A stretch of DNA of 43,707 nt from Larkinella humicola. Lineage in GTDB: Bacteria > Bacteroidota > Bacteroidia > Cytophagales > Spirosomataceae. Position 1 is the first letter of the stretch. Each line of letters begins with the position of its first letter. The position numbers and the translations under genes were made by a program. This document shows, in pieces, positions 8,354-16,770 of the stretch. The notes beneath the pieces were generated by a model. It worked only from the letters and a program-made list of their open reading frames with translations. It had not been told where the DNA came from and did not search any database. Where the stretch lies: the NCBI RefSeq assembly GCF_008727875.1, contig NZ_VTWS01000014.1, forward strand, positions 1-43,707. The letters are read 5' to 3'.

Positions 8354-9274
8354 TTATAAACGCGGTTGTCGCTGGTCGAGCCAGTGAATAAGATTGAGCA
8401 GAAAAGCCTGATTCTGACCGGCATCCGGCGATTTCAGGCCAAACGGCATTTTGTCCCTGCCTTTGAGCTGGGAGGAAAACATGGCCGCTTCGCCGAAGAT
8501 CGCCAGTCGCCCCTTGCCGTACCCGGATACGGCTCCCTGCGAAAATCCTTTGATCGGGATTCGTGGCGTTGTCTGGTGGAACTTCCAGGCCGTATCGGGT
8601 AATAACACCTGGTATTTTTCGTCGAACGTCAGCAAAGAAACGGCTTTGGGTGGCATCGTAAAGGCTTGCCCGGTGAAGGTGGCAATGGAGGTGATGCCTT
8701 TCGTGATCGGATGCTCAGCCAGGGTTCCGGCGGTTTTCCGGAAAAGATCCAGTTCTTTTTTTGCCCCCGGAAAAAGACCGGCCGTCGTGTCGGTAGCAAA
8801 GCCGTTGTAAAACGTAAACCCGAAGGATTTGGCGAGGTCTTCGTTGGCCCCGGCAATGGGCATGTGGTCGGCGATCAGAAACAATGAACCGCCGTTTTTA
8901 ACCCATTCGTTCAGCACCTGGATTTCGTCCGGCGCGAAGGCCGACGGATTGGGTTTGGCCCAGTCGGTGACATTGCGTTCGTTCAACGCGTTGGCAATCA
9001 CCAGAATGGCCACATGCTGTAAACCGGTTTTCGTGAACGGCTGCGTATTGGGCTTGACCACATAACCGTCGCGTTGGAGCACCTTGGTAAAGGCGTTGTA
9101 ACGGCCCGCGATGGTATGAAAGTTGTGGTGAGCTTCGTCAATGAAAACCAGCGGTCCCTTGCCAGCCGCATAGACCGGATGATCGATTTTGGGGTCGTAA
9201 TCGAAATCCGGAACCTGCTGGGCCCGTAGAACAATTGGAATTACTAAAAATACCAAAAATGCGATTGCTTTCAT
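8354..9274 (-). CDS. Exported DUF4350/GATase-like protein
   Basis: This 306-aa protein has a signal peptide (MKAIAFLVFLVIPIVLRAQQ). The body resembles DUF4350/class I glutamine amidotransferase-like folds. GPLVFIDEAHHNFHTIAGRY is followed by a Rossmann-like core with VAILVIANAL, EWVKNGGSLFLIADHMPIAG and KGRLAIFGEAAMFSSQL. Such proteins appear in Bacteroidota gene clusters as periplasmic factors of unknown activity. No amidotransferase Cys nucleophile is apparent, so enzyme activity is doubtful; it may bind a ligand or act as a scaffold. It sits between the FG-GAP protein and the two tandem sulfatases with 9-bp and about 60-bp spacings. Confidence 0.7.
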   Translation of the reverse strand: MKAIAFLVFLVIPIVLRAQQVPDFDYDPKIDHPVYAAGKGPLVFIDEAHHNFHTIAGRYNAFTKVLQRDGYVVKPNTQPFTKTGLQHVAILVIANALNERNVTDWAKPNPSAFAPDEIQVLNEWVKNGGSLFLIADHMPIAGANEDLAKSFGFTFYNGFATDTTAGLFPGAKKELDLFRKTAGTLAEHPITKGITSIATFTGQAFTMPPKAVSLLTFDEKYQVLLPDTAWKFHQTTPRIPIKGFSQGAVSGYGKGRLAIFGEAAMFSSQLKGRDKMPFGLKSPDAGQNQAFLLNLIHWLDQRQPRL

Positions 9275-9333
9275 ACCAGTTTATGATTTCCTGAAATCCG
9301 GGTTAAGTAAATCCATACACCTTTGTTATCGGT

Positions 9334-10620
9334 TTAAGGGTTCTTTCGCCCGGATTTCAGAGGGCTTCTGACCGGGTTTTCATACCATACAATGCCCAGG
9401 CCCGGCTTTCCGCCCTGCGAATTATTGTTTTCTTCGGTGGAAATGACATCCAGATCACCGTCGCCGTCCAGGTCGATTGCCGGAATGAGGTCGTATTTCC
9501 GGCCCACGGTTCCACTGATTTCGTTGCGCTGCCAATCCGGGTCGAACACGGAATTCCGGTAGCGTAGATACACCACGCCAGACCGGGTTTCGCCCGCGCC
9601 CTCGCACGAAATCACGAGATCTTTCCGGTTGTCGCCGTCTACGTCGGCAACAGTTACGGCTTTGCCGCGACCAATGTCTTTGGGATAGTTGATTTTATGG
9701 GTTTTCCACTGCAACCCATCCGCCGACAGTTTTTGGATAAAATGGATCTGGTCTTCTTTCGTGGCCACCATCACATCCTGCCGGCCGTCGCCGTCCAGAT
9801 CCGCGATGTCCATGAAAACCACCTCCTGCGTCGTGTCGCCAATGCTATGATTCGTCCAGGAACCCGTCGTTTTATCCCGTCCCGGATTTTCGAGCCAGCG
9901 GCACCCCCGCGGAATTACCTTGCGATCGGAATAGACGATGTCCGGCAGCTGGTCGCCGTTCACATCCGACATCAGGATGGACATCACCCAGCTTACTTTG
10001 GCCAGCGGAATCCATTCCCAGGCCGCCAGATTCCGCGGATTGGCGGGTGCTTTGAGCCAGCCGATATACGGTTGGGGGTACGTGTCGTTGTCTTTTTTGC
10101 CCCCCAGCACCAGATCGACGCCATGGCGACCATCGACCTGAAACGGTTCGGCAAACATCCACTGAAAAAGGCCTTTCGTAGCCGGAAAAACCTCGGTTTT
10201 CCACAAGGTCGAGTCGGCATAGTCTTTCCCGGGACCGGGTGCCCAGTGGACCTGCACGCGCATGGTTTTTCCCTCCGAACTGCTGATGACGTCTTTGGCC
10301 CCATCGCCGTCTAGATCGACCAGAACGGCATCTTCGACATTGGGTGCCGAACCCACCGTTACGTATTTCCACTTTTCCCGCACGTGTTCGTTCCCCGGAT
10401 TAAAATAAATCCGAACCAGCCCGCTCTGTTCCCAGCCGGTGGCAATGTCGGGCCGGTTATCGCCGTTGGCATCCGCAAACCGCACCCCGTCGGCGCCCAG
10501 CAGCGAGTTGTCAACGGCGTGTGCGGGCCAGACCGTCGTGCTCTGGGCCAGGACGACGGCGGTTTTCAGACACACGAACCCTATTGCGATCCAGGCCCAC
10601 AAAACCCGTTTCCGAATCAT
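9334..10620 (-). CDS. Exported FG-GAP/VCBS-repeat beta-propeller protein
   Basis: This 428-aa protein has a signal peptide (ending VVLAQS). It carries at least six repeats of the DxDGDxxxDvv type: FADANGDNRPDIATG, DLDGDGAKDVISS, DVNGDQLPDIVYS, DLDGDGRQDVMVA, DVDGDNRKDLVIS and DLDGDGDLDVIST. These calcium-binding-like loops define FG-GAP/VCBS propellers. Many secreted proteins in planctomycete and Bacteroidota sulfatase loci have such propellers. A carbohydrate- or protein-binding role is likely but not shown. Its ATG overlaps the stop of the rhodanese gene by 4 nt (ATGA), indicating translational coupling. Confidence 0.88.
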   Translation of the reverse strand: MIRKRVLWAWIAIGFVCLKTAVVLAQSTTVWPAHAVDNSLLGADGVRFADANGDNRPDIATGWEQSGLVRIYFNPGNEHVREKWKYVTVGSAPNVEDAVLVDLDGDGAKDVISSSEGKTMRVQVHWAPGPGKDYADSTLWKTEVFPATKGLFQWMFAEPFQVDGRHGVDLVLGGKKDNDTYPQPYIGWLKAPANPRNLAAWEWIPLAKVSWVMSILMSDVNGDQLPDIVYSDRKVIPRGCRWLENPGRDKTTGSWTNHSIGDTTQEVVFMDIADLDGDGRQDVMVATKEDQIHFIQKLSADGLQWKTHKINYPKDIGRGKAVTVADVDGDNRKDLVISCEGAGETRSGVVYLRYRNSVFDPDWQRNEISGTVGRKYDLIPAIDLDGDGDLDVISTEENNNSQGGKPGLGIVWYENPVRSPLKSGRKNP

Positions 10621-11015
10621 GGTTTGGGTTCGGCAGGCAAACCGGCGGTTGTCAGGTCCACGAATCCACCGATGTTGAACGGCGACTTAAAACCTAAGGT
10701 CTGCAAGGTATCGGCGGCTCTTCCGCTGCGGTTGCCCGACCGGCAATAGAGGTAAACCGGTTTGTTTTTATCCAGTTTACTGATTTGGTCCTTGAAATTG
10801 GCCGCCCGGAAATCAATGTTTTTCGAATGAGCTAAATGGCCTTCCCCGTATTCTTCGGGGGTGCGGACATCCACCAGATAAGCTTTCCCGGTTTTGATTT
10901 CGGCCAGAATGGTTTCCGGTGATTTGTGGGTGTCGCTCAGTTTGCCTTGTGATTCCTGGGCAAAAGCGGAAAGGTTTAAAAAAAACGTGAACAGAAACAG
11001 CAGCGATTTTTTCAT
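10617..11015 (-). CDS. Exported single-domain rhodanese
   Basis: This 132-aa protein has a signal peptide (MKKSLLFLFTFFLNLSAFAQ) and one rhodanese domain. AYLVDVRTPEEYGEGHLAHSKNID is the N-terminal CH2A-like motif. The active-site loop is YLYCRSGNRSGRAADTL, with the catalytic Cys in place. Rhodaneses transfer sulfane sulfur, for example from thiosulfate. A periplasmic copy inside a seven-sulfatase locus fits handling of released or reduced sulfur, but the domain also occurs in unrelated roles. It is coupled to the FG-GAP gene by a 4-nt overlap and starts 14 bp after the upstream sulfatase stop. Confidence 0.9.
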   Translation of the reverse strand: MKKSLLFLFTFFLNLSAFAQESQGKLSDTHKSPETILAEIKTGKAYLVDVRTPEEYGEGHLAHSKNIDFRAANFKDQISKLDKNKPVYLYCRSGNRSGRAADTLQTLGFKSPFNIGGFVDLTTAGLPAEPKP

Positions 11016-11028
11016 GATTTATTGAGTT

Positions 11029-12870
11029 TTACTTTTTTAAAGATTCCAGAAGATTTTGGGCCGCCCGAACGTCATAGGCCTCATTGACGGCATTGGGTGA
11101 CGGATTAGTGGGAATTAAGGCCAGGGCCGCTTCCTGCGCTGGGGCCGCAGCCGGCCCCAACGTTAGCAACGCATTCAGTGCCTGAAGCCGCACCGGACGG
11201 CTGGGACTGGCCAAGGATTTTTTAAGAGCCGTAACGGCTTCGTTCGTTTCACCGAGTTGGTACAAGGCTTCCGCAGCCGCTACCTGCACGGTTTCTTCCG
11301 AATCCTGAAGGAGCTTCTGTAGGGCCGGTTTCGCCGACGCCAGTTTCAACACTGTGCCGCCAGTAGCCGCCCAATACCGGACAGTGGGATCGGGATCGGT
11401 CAGGCGTTGGATCAGTTCCTGGCCGTCGGCCGGGTTGCGTGATGAGGCCAGCGTGGCGGTTTCGATCACCCGGTTCAGGGGGTAGTTGCTTTTTCGGGCG
11501 TAGTCGTACAACGGTGTTTTTTCGGCGATCCGGGCCAGCAGTGCTTCGGGAATGAAACCCACATCCCGGCTCTGCTGGAGCCACTGCTCATTGGCTTTTC
11601 GCAGCCGGATCAGTTCTTTTGCGTAGCGCGGATCGGTGGCCAGGTTGTGAACATTGTTGGGGTCAGCGTCCACGTCGTACAACTCTTCGGCGGGTTTGGG
11701 TTGCCAGAACCGGGCCTGTGTCTCGTTCAGTCGTCCGGCTTTGAACTCGGCTTCCCAGGCCGGAATCGACGGTGTTCTCCACAAATAATCGAGGTGCTGA
11801 CCGTAAATCCGGTGCGGCAGGTAATTCCGGATGTAGCGGTATTTTTTGTCCCGCACCGACCGCGACAGGTCGATGGCTTCGTCCATCCGCCCCCGAAAAT
11901 TGTAGGCGTACTGGCGTTCTGGTTTTTGTTGCGTTCCCAGAAACGCCTGACCCTGCATGTAATCCGGGACTTTAATGCCAACCAGACTCAAAACTGTGGG
12001 CGCAAAATCCAGAAACGTGACCAACTGGTCAGTTTTCGCACCGGCTTTGGCCGTGGCCAGATGCGCGTATTTCTTCGGCAAATGTACGATCAGCGGCACG
12101 TGCAGCCCGGATTCGTACATAAACCGCTTGCTGCGTCCCAAAACGCCCCCGTTGTCGGCGTAATAAAAAACGATGGTGTTTTCGGCCAGACCGGCGGCTT
12201 TCAAGTCGTTGAGGAGCTTGCCAAACTGCTGGTCCATCGTTTCCACTTTGTCGTAGTACTGCGCCCAGTCGTGTTTAAACTCGGCGGTTTTCGGGTGATA
12301 CGGCGGAATCGGTGCTTTTTCCGGATCGTGGTGCAGGGCCGGAAGCGGCTGATGCAGGGAGCTTTCGTGCGACACAAACAGGTTGAAGACCGCAAAGAAC
12401 GGCTGGCCTGGTTTGCGTTTTTTATACGTCGCCGAATCGCTCGACTCGTCCCAGGCATCTGGCTGATCGACGGTATTGTAATCTTTTTTGGCATTATTCG
12501 TTGTGTAATAGCCCGCTTCCCGCAAATACTTCGGGAAGAATTTGACGAACGAGGGCACCGGATTCGAGCTCCGCATGTGCTCGGTACCCAGCGAAGGCGG
12601 ATACATTCCCGTAATCAGCGTGTTGCGCGAAGGCGCACAAACCGGCGCGGTCGAAAACGCATTTTTGTACAGAATGCTTGCGGTCGCAAACCGGTCGATG
12701 TTCGGCGTGGTGGCATACGAATTGCCGTAACAGCCGATCAGCGACGTGTTGTTGTCCTCGCTGACGATCCAGAGAATATTGGGTCGGTCGGCGGGGGTTT
12801 GTGCCTTTCCCTGAAAAAAGCCCAGCAGCAGCAGGCTAAGAAGATGGTTTTTAAGTCGAATCATAGGCAT
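11029..12870 (-). CDS. Sulfatase with C-terminal HEAT repeats (sulfohydrolase-like)
   Basis: This 613-aa exported protein shows NILWIVSEDNNTSLIGCYGN, the metal motif of the N-sulfoglucosamine sulfohydrolase-like branch, with SED rather than DD. The formylglycine motif is CAPSRNTLITGMYP and the second metal motif is YYADNGGVLGRSKR. From about residue 480 the sequence changes to helical HEAT-like repeats (LTDPDPTVRYWAATGG, LLQDSEETVQVAAAEALYQLG, LASPSRPVRLQALNALLTLG), a frequent tail of this sulfatase group. A second Met, two codons in (12864), is an equally good start. It sits 9 bp after the preceding sulfatase, within the operon. The HEAT tail probably mediates protein contacts. Confidence 0.92.
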   Translation of the reverse strand: MPMIRLKNHLLSLLLLGFFQGKAQTPADRPNILWIVSEDNNTSLIGCYGNSYATTPNIDRFATASILYKNAFSTAPVCAPSRNTLITGMYPPSLGTEHMRSSNPVPSFVKFFPKYLREAGYYTTNNAKKDYNTVDQPDAWDESSDSATYKKRKPGQPFFAVFNLFVSHESSLHQPLPALHHDPEKAPIPPYHPKTAEFKHDWAQYYDKVETMDQQFGKLLNDLKAAGLAENTIVFYYADNGGVLGRSKRFMYESGLHVPLIVHLPKKYAHLATAKAGAKTDQLVTFLDFAPTVLSLVGIKVPDYMQGQAFLGTQQKPERQYAYNFRGRMDEAIDLSRSVRDKKYRYIRNYLPHRIYGQHLDYLWRTPSIPAWEAEFKAGRLNETQARFWQPKPAEELYDVDADPNNVHNLATDPRYAKELIRLRKANEQWLQQSRDVGFIPEALLARIAEKTPLYDYARKSNYPLNRVIETATLASSRNPADGQELIQRLTDPDPTVRYWAATGGTVLKLASAKPALQKLLQDSEETVQVAAAEALYQLGETNEAVTALKKSLASPSRPVRLQALNALLTLGPAAAPAQEAALALIPTNPSPNAVNEAYDVRAAQNLLESLKK

Positions 12871-12879
12871 TTCTTACGT

Positions 12880-14310
12880 TCAATACCGGTTGGCGGGCGG
12901 AATGGGTAACGGCAGATAATCCCGGTTCAGAATCATCCATTCCTGCAAGCGGGCCTTGAGCTTGTGTTCAATGTCTTTGTACTGCTCGTCACCGATCAGG
13001 TTGTTGAATTCATTCGGATCTTTTTCCAGGTCGAACAGTTCGAATAGCTCCCGGCGGGCCGCAAAAAACCGCTGGTCGATCTTTTTGTCCAGTTTTCCTT
13101 CGGCATGCAACTGCGTCAGGTCAAGCCAGAACGGTTGGGCCGCAAAATCGACGGGCGTGTACGGCAATTGCCACAAGGCGTTGTAAATCAGCTTGTACTT
13201 GTTGCTGATCACCGTTCGGCCCAGATCGAAATGCATGGTGCTGGTGGGCAAGCCGTGGCCGTGGGCACCCCGCACCGAAAAGACGTAATCGTGGGGTTCG
13301 TAGGCCGCCTGCTGAAAAGACGGCACCAGGCTTTTGCCGGTTAGGATTGGGGGAATGGCCACGCCCGCAACCTGCAAAAACGTCGGTGCCAGGTCTTCGC
13401 CCGAAATGATCGCGTTGCTGACCTGACCGGCTTTGATCAAACCGGGATGCCGGGCAATGAGCGGGACGTTAATGCCGAGGTTGTAGAGCGTTCCTTTGCC
13501 CCGCAGTAAAGCGCCCCCGTTGTCGCCCATGAACACCACGAGCGTGTTTTGTTCCAATCCGCGTTTTTTGATCTCGTCCAGCAAGCGGCCCACGTCGCCG
13601 TCGAGCCGTTGAATTTCGCCCAGGTAAGCCACAAAATCTTCGCGCACCAGCCTGGTGTCCGGCCAGCCTTCCGGGAGTTTCAACGTAGCCGGGTCGGGTT
13701 CGGACGTTTTGGCCGTAAAAACCCGGTGCGGGTCGCTGTAGCCCACTTGCAGGAAGAACGGTTTGCCTTTGGGCGTCTTGTCCAGAAACTCCGCGTACTG
13801 CCGGAAAATGGTGTCGCTGTTGGCCGACACTTTCAGGTAATCCACCCGGTTTTTGAAGGTTTCCAGGCTGTATTTGTCATACACCTCCGCCGATTCCGGG
13901 ATGGCGCGATTGCCGTTGAGGTGAAAATTTCGGCCGCAAATCCCGGTATAGTACCCCGCCTTGCGAAGCAGTTCGGGATACGTCACAATATCAGCGGGCA
14001 AGGGCGCCGAAAACCGGGTCATCCCGATGTCGAGGGTAGACCGGCCGGTCATCAGGGCCGCGCGGGAAAGCACGCACTGCGGAGCGGTCGTGTACGCCCG
14101 CGTATAGCGAATGCCTTCCTGCGCCAGCCGGTCAATGTTCGGCGTTTTGATGCTCGGATACCCGTAACTGCTCAGGAACGGCGCGCTGTGGTCATCGGAC
14201 AAAATGAAGATAATGTTGGTGGGCTGCCTGCTTTTCGATTGCGCAAAAAGCCGGGTTGGAAAACTCCACGCTATCAGCCACAGGATCACAACAAATACTC
14301 TGATTCTCAT
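12880..14310 (-). CDS. Sulfatase with variant CVLSR formylglycine motif
   Basis: This 476-aa exported sulfatase (signal ends LFAQS) has IIFILSDDHSAPFLSSYG (metal), APQCVLSRAALMTGRS (active-site motif) and VVFMGDNGGALLRGK. The formylglycine-generating enzyme recognises CxPxR. Here the Pro position is Leu (C-V-L-S-R), while the other six sulfatases of the locus keep CAPTR, CAPSR or CVPSR. A single base change (CCT to CTT) would explain it. The rest of the catalytic framework looks intact. The protein may be poorly matured, unmodified and inactive, or accepted by a relaxed enzyme. The start is about 40 bp after the upstream sulfatase's stop. Confidence 0.9.
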   Translation of the reverse strand: MRIRVFVVILWLIAWSFPTRLFAQSKSRQPTNIIFILSDDHSAPFLSSYGYPSIKTPNIDRLAQEGIRYTRAYTTAPQCVLSRAALMTGRSTLDIGMTRFSAPLPADIVTYPELLRKAGYYTGICGRNFHLNGNRAIPESAEVYDKYSLETFKNRVDYLKVSANSDTIFRQYAEFLDKTPKGKPFFLQVGYSDPHRVFTAKTSEPDPATLKLPEGWPDTRLVREDFVAYLGEIQRLDGDVGRLLDEIKKRGLEQNTLVVFMGDNGGALLRGKGTLYNLGINVPLIARHPGLIKAGQVSNAIISGEDLAPTFLQVAGVAIPPILTGKSLVPSFQQAAYEPHDYVFSVRGAHGHGLPTSTMHFDLGRTVISNKYKLIYNALWQLPYTPVDFAAQPFWLDLTQLHAEGKLDKKIDQRFFAARRELFELFDLEKDPNEFNNLIGDEQYKDIEHKLKARLQEWMILNRDYLPLPIPPANRY

Positions 14311-14350
14311 CGGGTTGTGGATTATACTAGTTTAACAATTTCCTCATCCG

Positions 14351-16234
14351 CTATTTTTCGCCTTTGCTTTCGGCCTTCGCGGGGTCCTGTTTAATCAGGG
14401 GCAGAACCCGTCGTTTCAGCACATCGTCCCAGGTGATATAGGGGTAGAGGTTGTATTTTTGGGCCTGCTCTTCGAACAACGCTTTGAGTTCATCCAGTTT
14501 TTGCGGATGCTTCTTCGCCAGGTCGATGCGTTCGTTGAAATCGTCGTTCAGGTTGTACAACTGCCAGTCATTTTGCTCCGGGTTGGCCACGCTGATCGTA
14601 CTGGCAAAACTGCTCGTCGGGGCCGCCGACGGTTTAAAGGCAAAAGCCGCTTTCCAGCCATCCTTGTAAATCGAGCGGGAGCCAAAAATGTAGTAGTGCT
14701 GCACAGTATGCCGGGAAGGAGCCTTGGCGTTATCAAACGAATACGCCAGCGACGTGCCCTGAATGGCGTCCTGTTTGATGCCCCGAATCTGCTCCGGTGC
14801 CGGAATACCCAAAAACTCCAGCGTGGTGGGCAACAGATCGATCACGTGCCCGTACTGGTGGCGAATACCCCCTTTCTCTTTGATCCCTTTCGGATAAAAA
14901 ACGATCAACGGATTGCGCGTGCCGCCTTCCGAATGGGCATCCTGTTTCCAGTATTTAAACGGCGTGTTGGCCGCCTGCGCCCAGCCCAGCGGGTAGTTGG
15001 CGTTGGTGCCCTCCGGCTCGCCGATCTTGTCGATCTCGACCAGGTTGTTCCTGAGTTTTTCGGCCTCCGAAAGCGGCTGAATAAGGGCTGCGGCCGACGA
15101 GCGGGCAATGACGCCACTGAGGTCGCCCTCTTTGCTGGCACCGTTATCCCCAATCACCACAAAAATCAGGGTGTTGTCCAACTGATCGATTTGCTTCAGG
15201 TACGTAACCAGCCGACCCACTTCGTGATCGGTATAGGTCAGGTACCCCGCGTAGACTTCCATGAAACGGGCGTAGAGCTTTTTCTCGTCCGCTGGCAGAC
15301 TGTTCCAGGCTTTGATGTTCGGGTTGCGCTCGGGCAGAACGGTAGTGGCCGGAATGATCCCCTGTTTCTTCTGGTTGGCGAAAACCTGCCCCCGGAAAGC
15401 ATCCCAGCCCTCATCGAATTTGCCTTTGTACCCATCGCTCCATTTTTTGGCCACCTGATGGGGCGCGTGGGTAGCACCCGGCGAATAATACAGGAAGAAC
15501 GGTTTGTCGGGCGCGGCTTTTTTCTGACGCCCAATGAAGCTAATGGCTTTGTCCGTAATCTGGTCGTTCAGGTGCCGGCCGTCGGGCTCTACGTGGGCGT
15601 TATCTTCTACCAGATCCGGTTTATACTGGTCGGTTTGTGATCCCAGAAAGCCAAAGAAATGATCGAATCCCTTGCCGGAAGGCCAGCGGTCGAACGGCCC
15701 GGCATCGGTCGCATCCTGATCCGGCGTCAGGCCGTATTTCCCCACGGCAAAGGTGTTGTAGCCCGTTTCCCGCAGAATCTCGGCAATGGTTCCTTTGTCC
15801 GACGGAATCCGCCCATCCCAGCCCGGAAATCCGAACGAGGACCATACATGCGAAAAACCGCCTTCATGGACCGAGTGGGAATTACGCCCTGTGAGGAGCG
15901 CTGCCCGGGTTGGGGCGCAAATGGCCGCCGTGTGGAAGTTGGTATAGCGCAGTCCGTTGTTGGCCAGGCTATCGAACGTCGGCGTACGAATTACCCCACC
16001 GAAGGTGCTGGTAGCACCGAAGCCGACGTCGTCCAGCAAGATCCAGACAACGTTGGGGGCACCGGCCGGGGCTTTGATCGGGTTCGTCCAGGCTTCCTTC
16101 GATTCGGCCAGGGTTTTGCCAACAACGCCTTTAAAGGGTTGCTGTTGCTGGGTAATGTTCTGGGCGTCAGCCTGGGCGTAGAGAAGGATCCCGCCGAGCA
16201 GCGCAACGACGGTTTTTCTAAACGGATTCATCAT
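14351..16234 (-). CDS. Arylsulfatase (AtsA-like, short form)
   Basis: This 627-aa exported sulfatase shows VVWILLDDVGFGATSTFGG (metal), AAICAPTRAALLTGRNSHS (formylglycine site) and VVIGDNGASKEG (second metal motif). Layout and motifs match the arylsulfatase group of Pseudomonas AtsA, and it is a close relative of the 16771-19068 protein. It lacks that protein's roughly 150-residue C-terminal beta domain and ends soon after the DDVLKRRVLPL segment. The signal peptide is MMNPFRKTVVALLGGILLYAQADAQ. Known AtsA-type enzymes cleave aryl sulfates for sulfur supply; the substrate here is not known. Confidence 0.93.
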   Translation of the reverse strand: MMNPFRKTVVALLGGILLYAQADAQNITQQQQPFKGVVGKTLAESKEAWTNPIKAPAGAPNVVWILLDDVGFGATSTFGGVIRTPTFDSLANNGLRYTNFHTAAICAPTRAALLTGRNSHSVHEGGFSHVWSSFGFPGWDGRIPSDKGTIAEILRETGYNTFAVGKYGLTPDQDATDAGPFDRWPSGKGFDHFFGFLGSQTDQYKPDLVEDNAHVEPDGRHLNDQITDKAISFIGRQKKAAPDKPFFLYYSPGATHAPHQVAKKWSDGYKGKFDEGWDAFRGQVFANQKKQGIIPATTVLPERNPNIKAWNSLPADEKKLYARFMEVYAGYLTYTDHEVGRLVTYLKQIDQLDNTLIFVVIGDNGASKEGDLSGVIARSSAAALIQPLSEAEKLRNNLVEIDKIGEPEGTNANYPLGWAQAANTPFKYWKQDAHSEGGTRNPLIVFYPKGIKEKGGIRHQYGHVIDLLPTTLEFLGIPAPEQIRGIKQDAIQGTSLAYSFDNAKAPSRHTVQHYYIFGSRSIYKDGWKAAFAFKPSAAPTSSFASTISVANPEQNDWQLYNLNDDFNERIDLAKKHPQKLDELKALFEEQAQKYNLYPYITWDDVLKRRVLPLIKQDPAKAESKGEK

Positions 16235-16264
16235 TTTATGTACGTTTCGTTGCTAATCGGTTTT

Positions 16265-16726
16265 TTACTCGGCAAAGCTGGACCGCAGTTTGACGCCCCA
16301 TTTACCGTTTTCTTTGGTCAGCACGTACAGCGATTCGTACGAGGCCACCTTGCGGCCATCTTTTCGGTAGCGCGTAAACCGGGTGTCGATGTGGACTTTT
16401 TCGGGAGAGGCCTGAACGATGTTCCGGCGGTCCCACTTGCTGTAATCCCAGCCTGCTTTTTGCTGGGGGCCAAACACACTGGCGGAATCCCGCAGCCCGG
16501 CCCGTTCCAGCACCGACATTTTGCCGCTGGCGAGCCGGTAATGCGGAAAGTGGTACGTGTTTTCCCAGCCTTTCAGGTCTTTGGCGTTGAACGTTCCCAG
16601 GTAGTCATCGAGCACCTGGTTGATGGTGGCCTTTTCGCCCGCACTCAGTTTGTACGAACCGTAGGCCTGGGCCCTGGCGAGTTGCCCAAGGCCCAGCAGC
16701 AGGAATAGCAATCCGTTTTTTTTCAT
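16265..16726 (-). CDS. Exported NTF2/SnoaL-like small protein
   Basis: This 153-aa protein has a signal peptide (MKKNGLLFLLLGLGQLARAQA) and an NTF2-like cone fold. Helix INQVLDDYLGTFNAKDLKGWENTYHFPHYRL comes first, then strands VHIDTRFTRYRKDG.KVASYESLYVLTKENGKWGVKLRSSF. The ending resembles DUF4440/SnoaL families. These folds bind small hydrophobic ligands or act as dehydratases or isomerases. It lies between two AtsA-type sulfatases, 30 bp before one and 45 bp after the other, so it may act on or carry the desulfated product. That function is inference. Confidence 0.75.
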   Translation of the reverse strand: MKKNGLLFLLLGLGQLARAQAYGSYKLSAGEKATINQVLDDYLGTFNAKDLKGWENTYHFPHYRLASGKMSVLERAGLRDSASVFGPQQKAGWDYSKWDRRNIVQASPEKVHIDTRFTRYRKDGRKVASYESLYVLTKENGKWGVKLRSSFAE

Positions 16727-16740
16727 TTTAGTATCATGTA

Positions 16741-16762
16741 CCCATGGGCTAAAGCCCGTGGG
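16741..16762. repeat. GGGCTAAAGCCC-type hairpin
   Basis: CCCATGGGCT-AAA-GCCCGTGGG forms a hairpin of about 9-10 bp with one G-T pair in the 44-bp gap between a sulfatase stop and the NTF2-like start. The sequence resembles GGGCTAAAGCCC repetitive palindromes dispersed in several bacterial phyla. It could also act as an intra-operon attenuator or RNA-stabilising element. Confidence 0.5.
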
Positions 16763-16770
16763 AAGGCACG

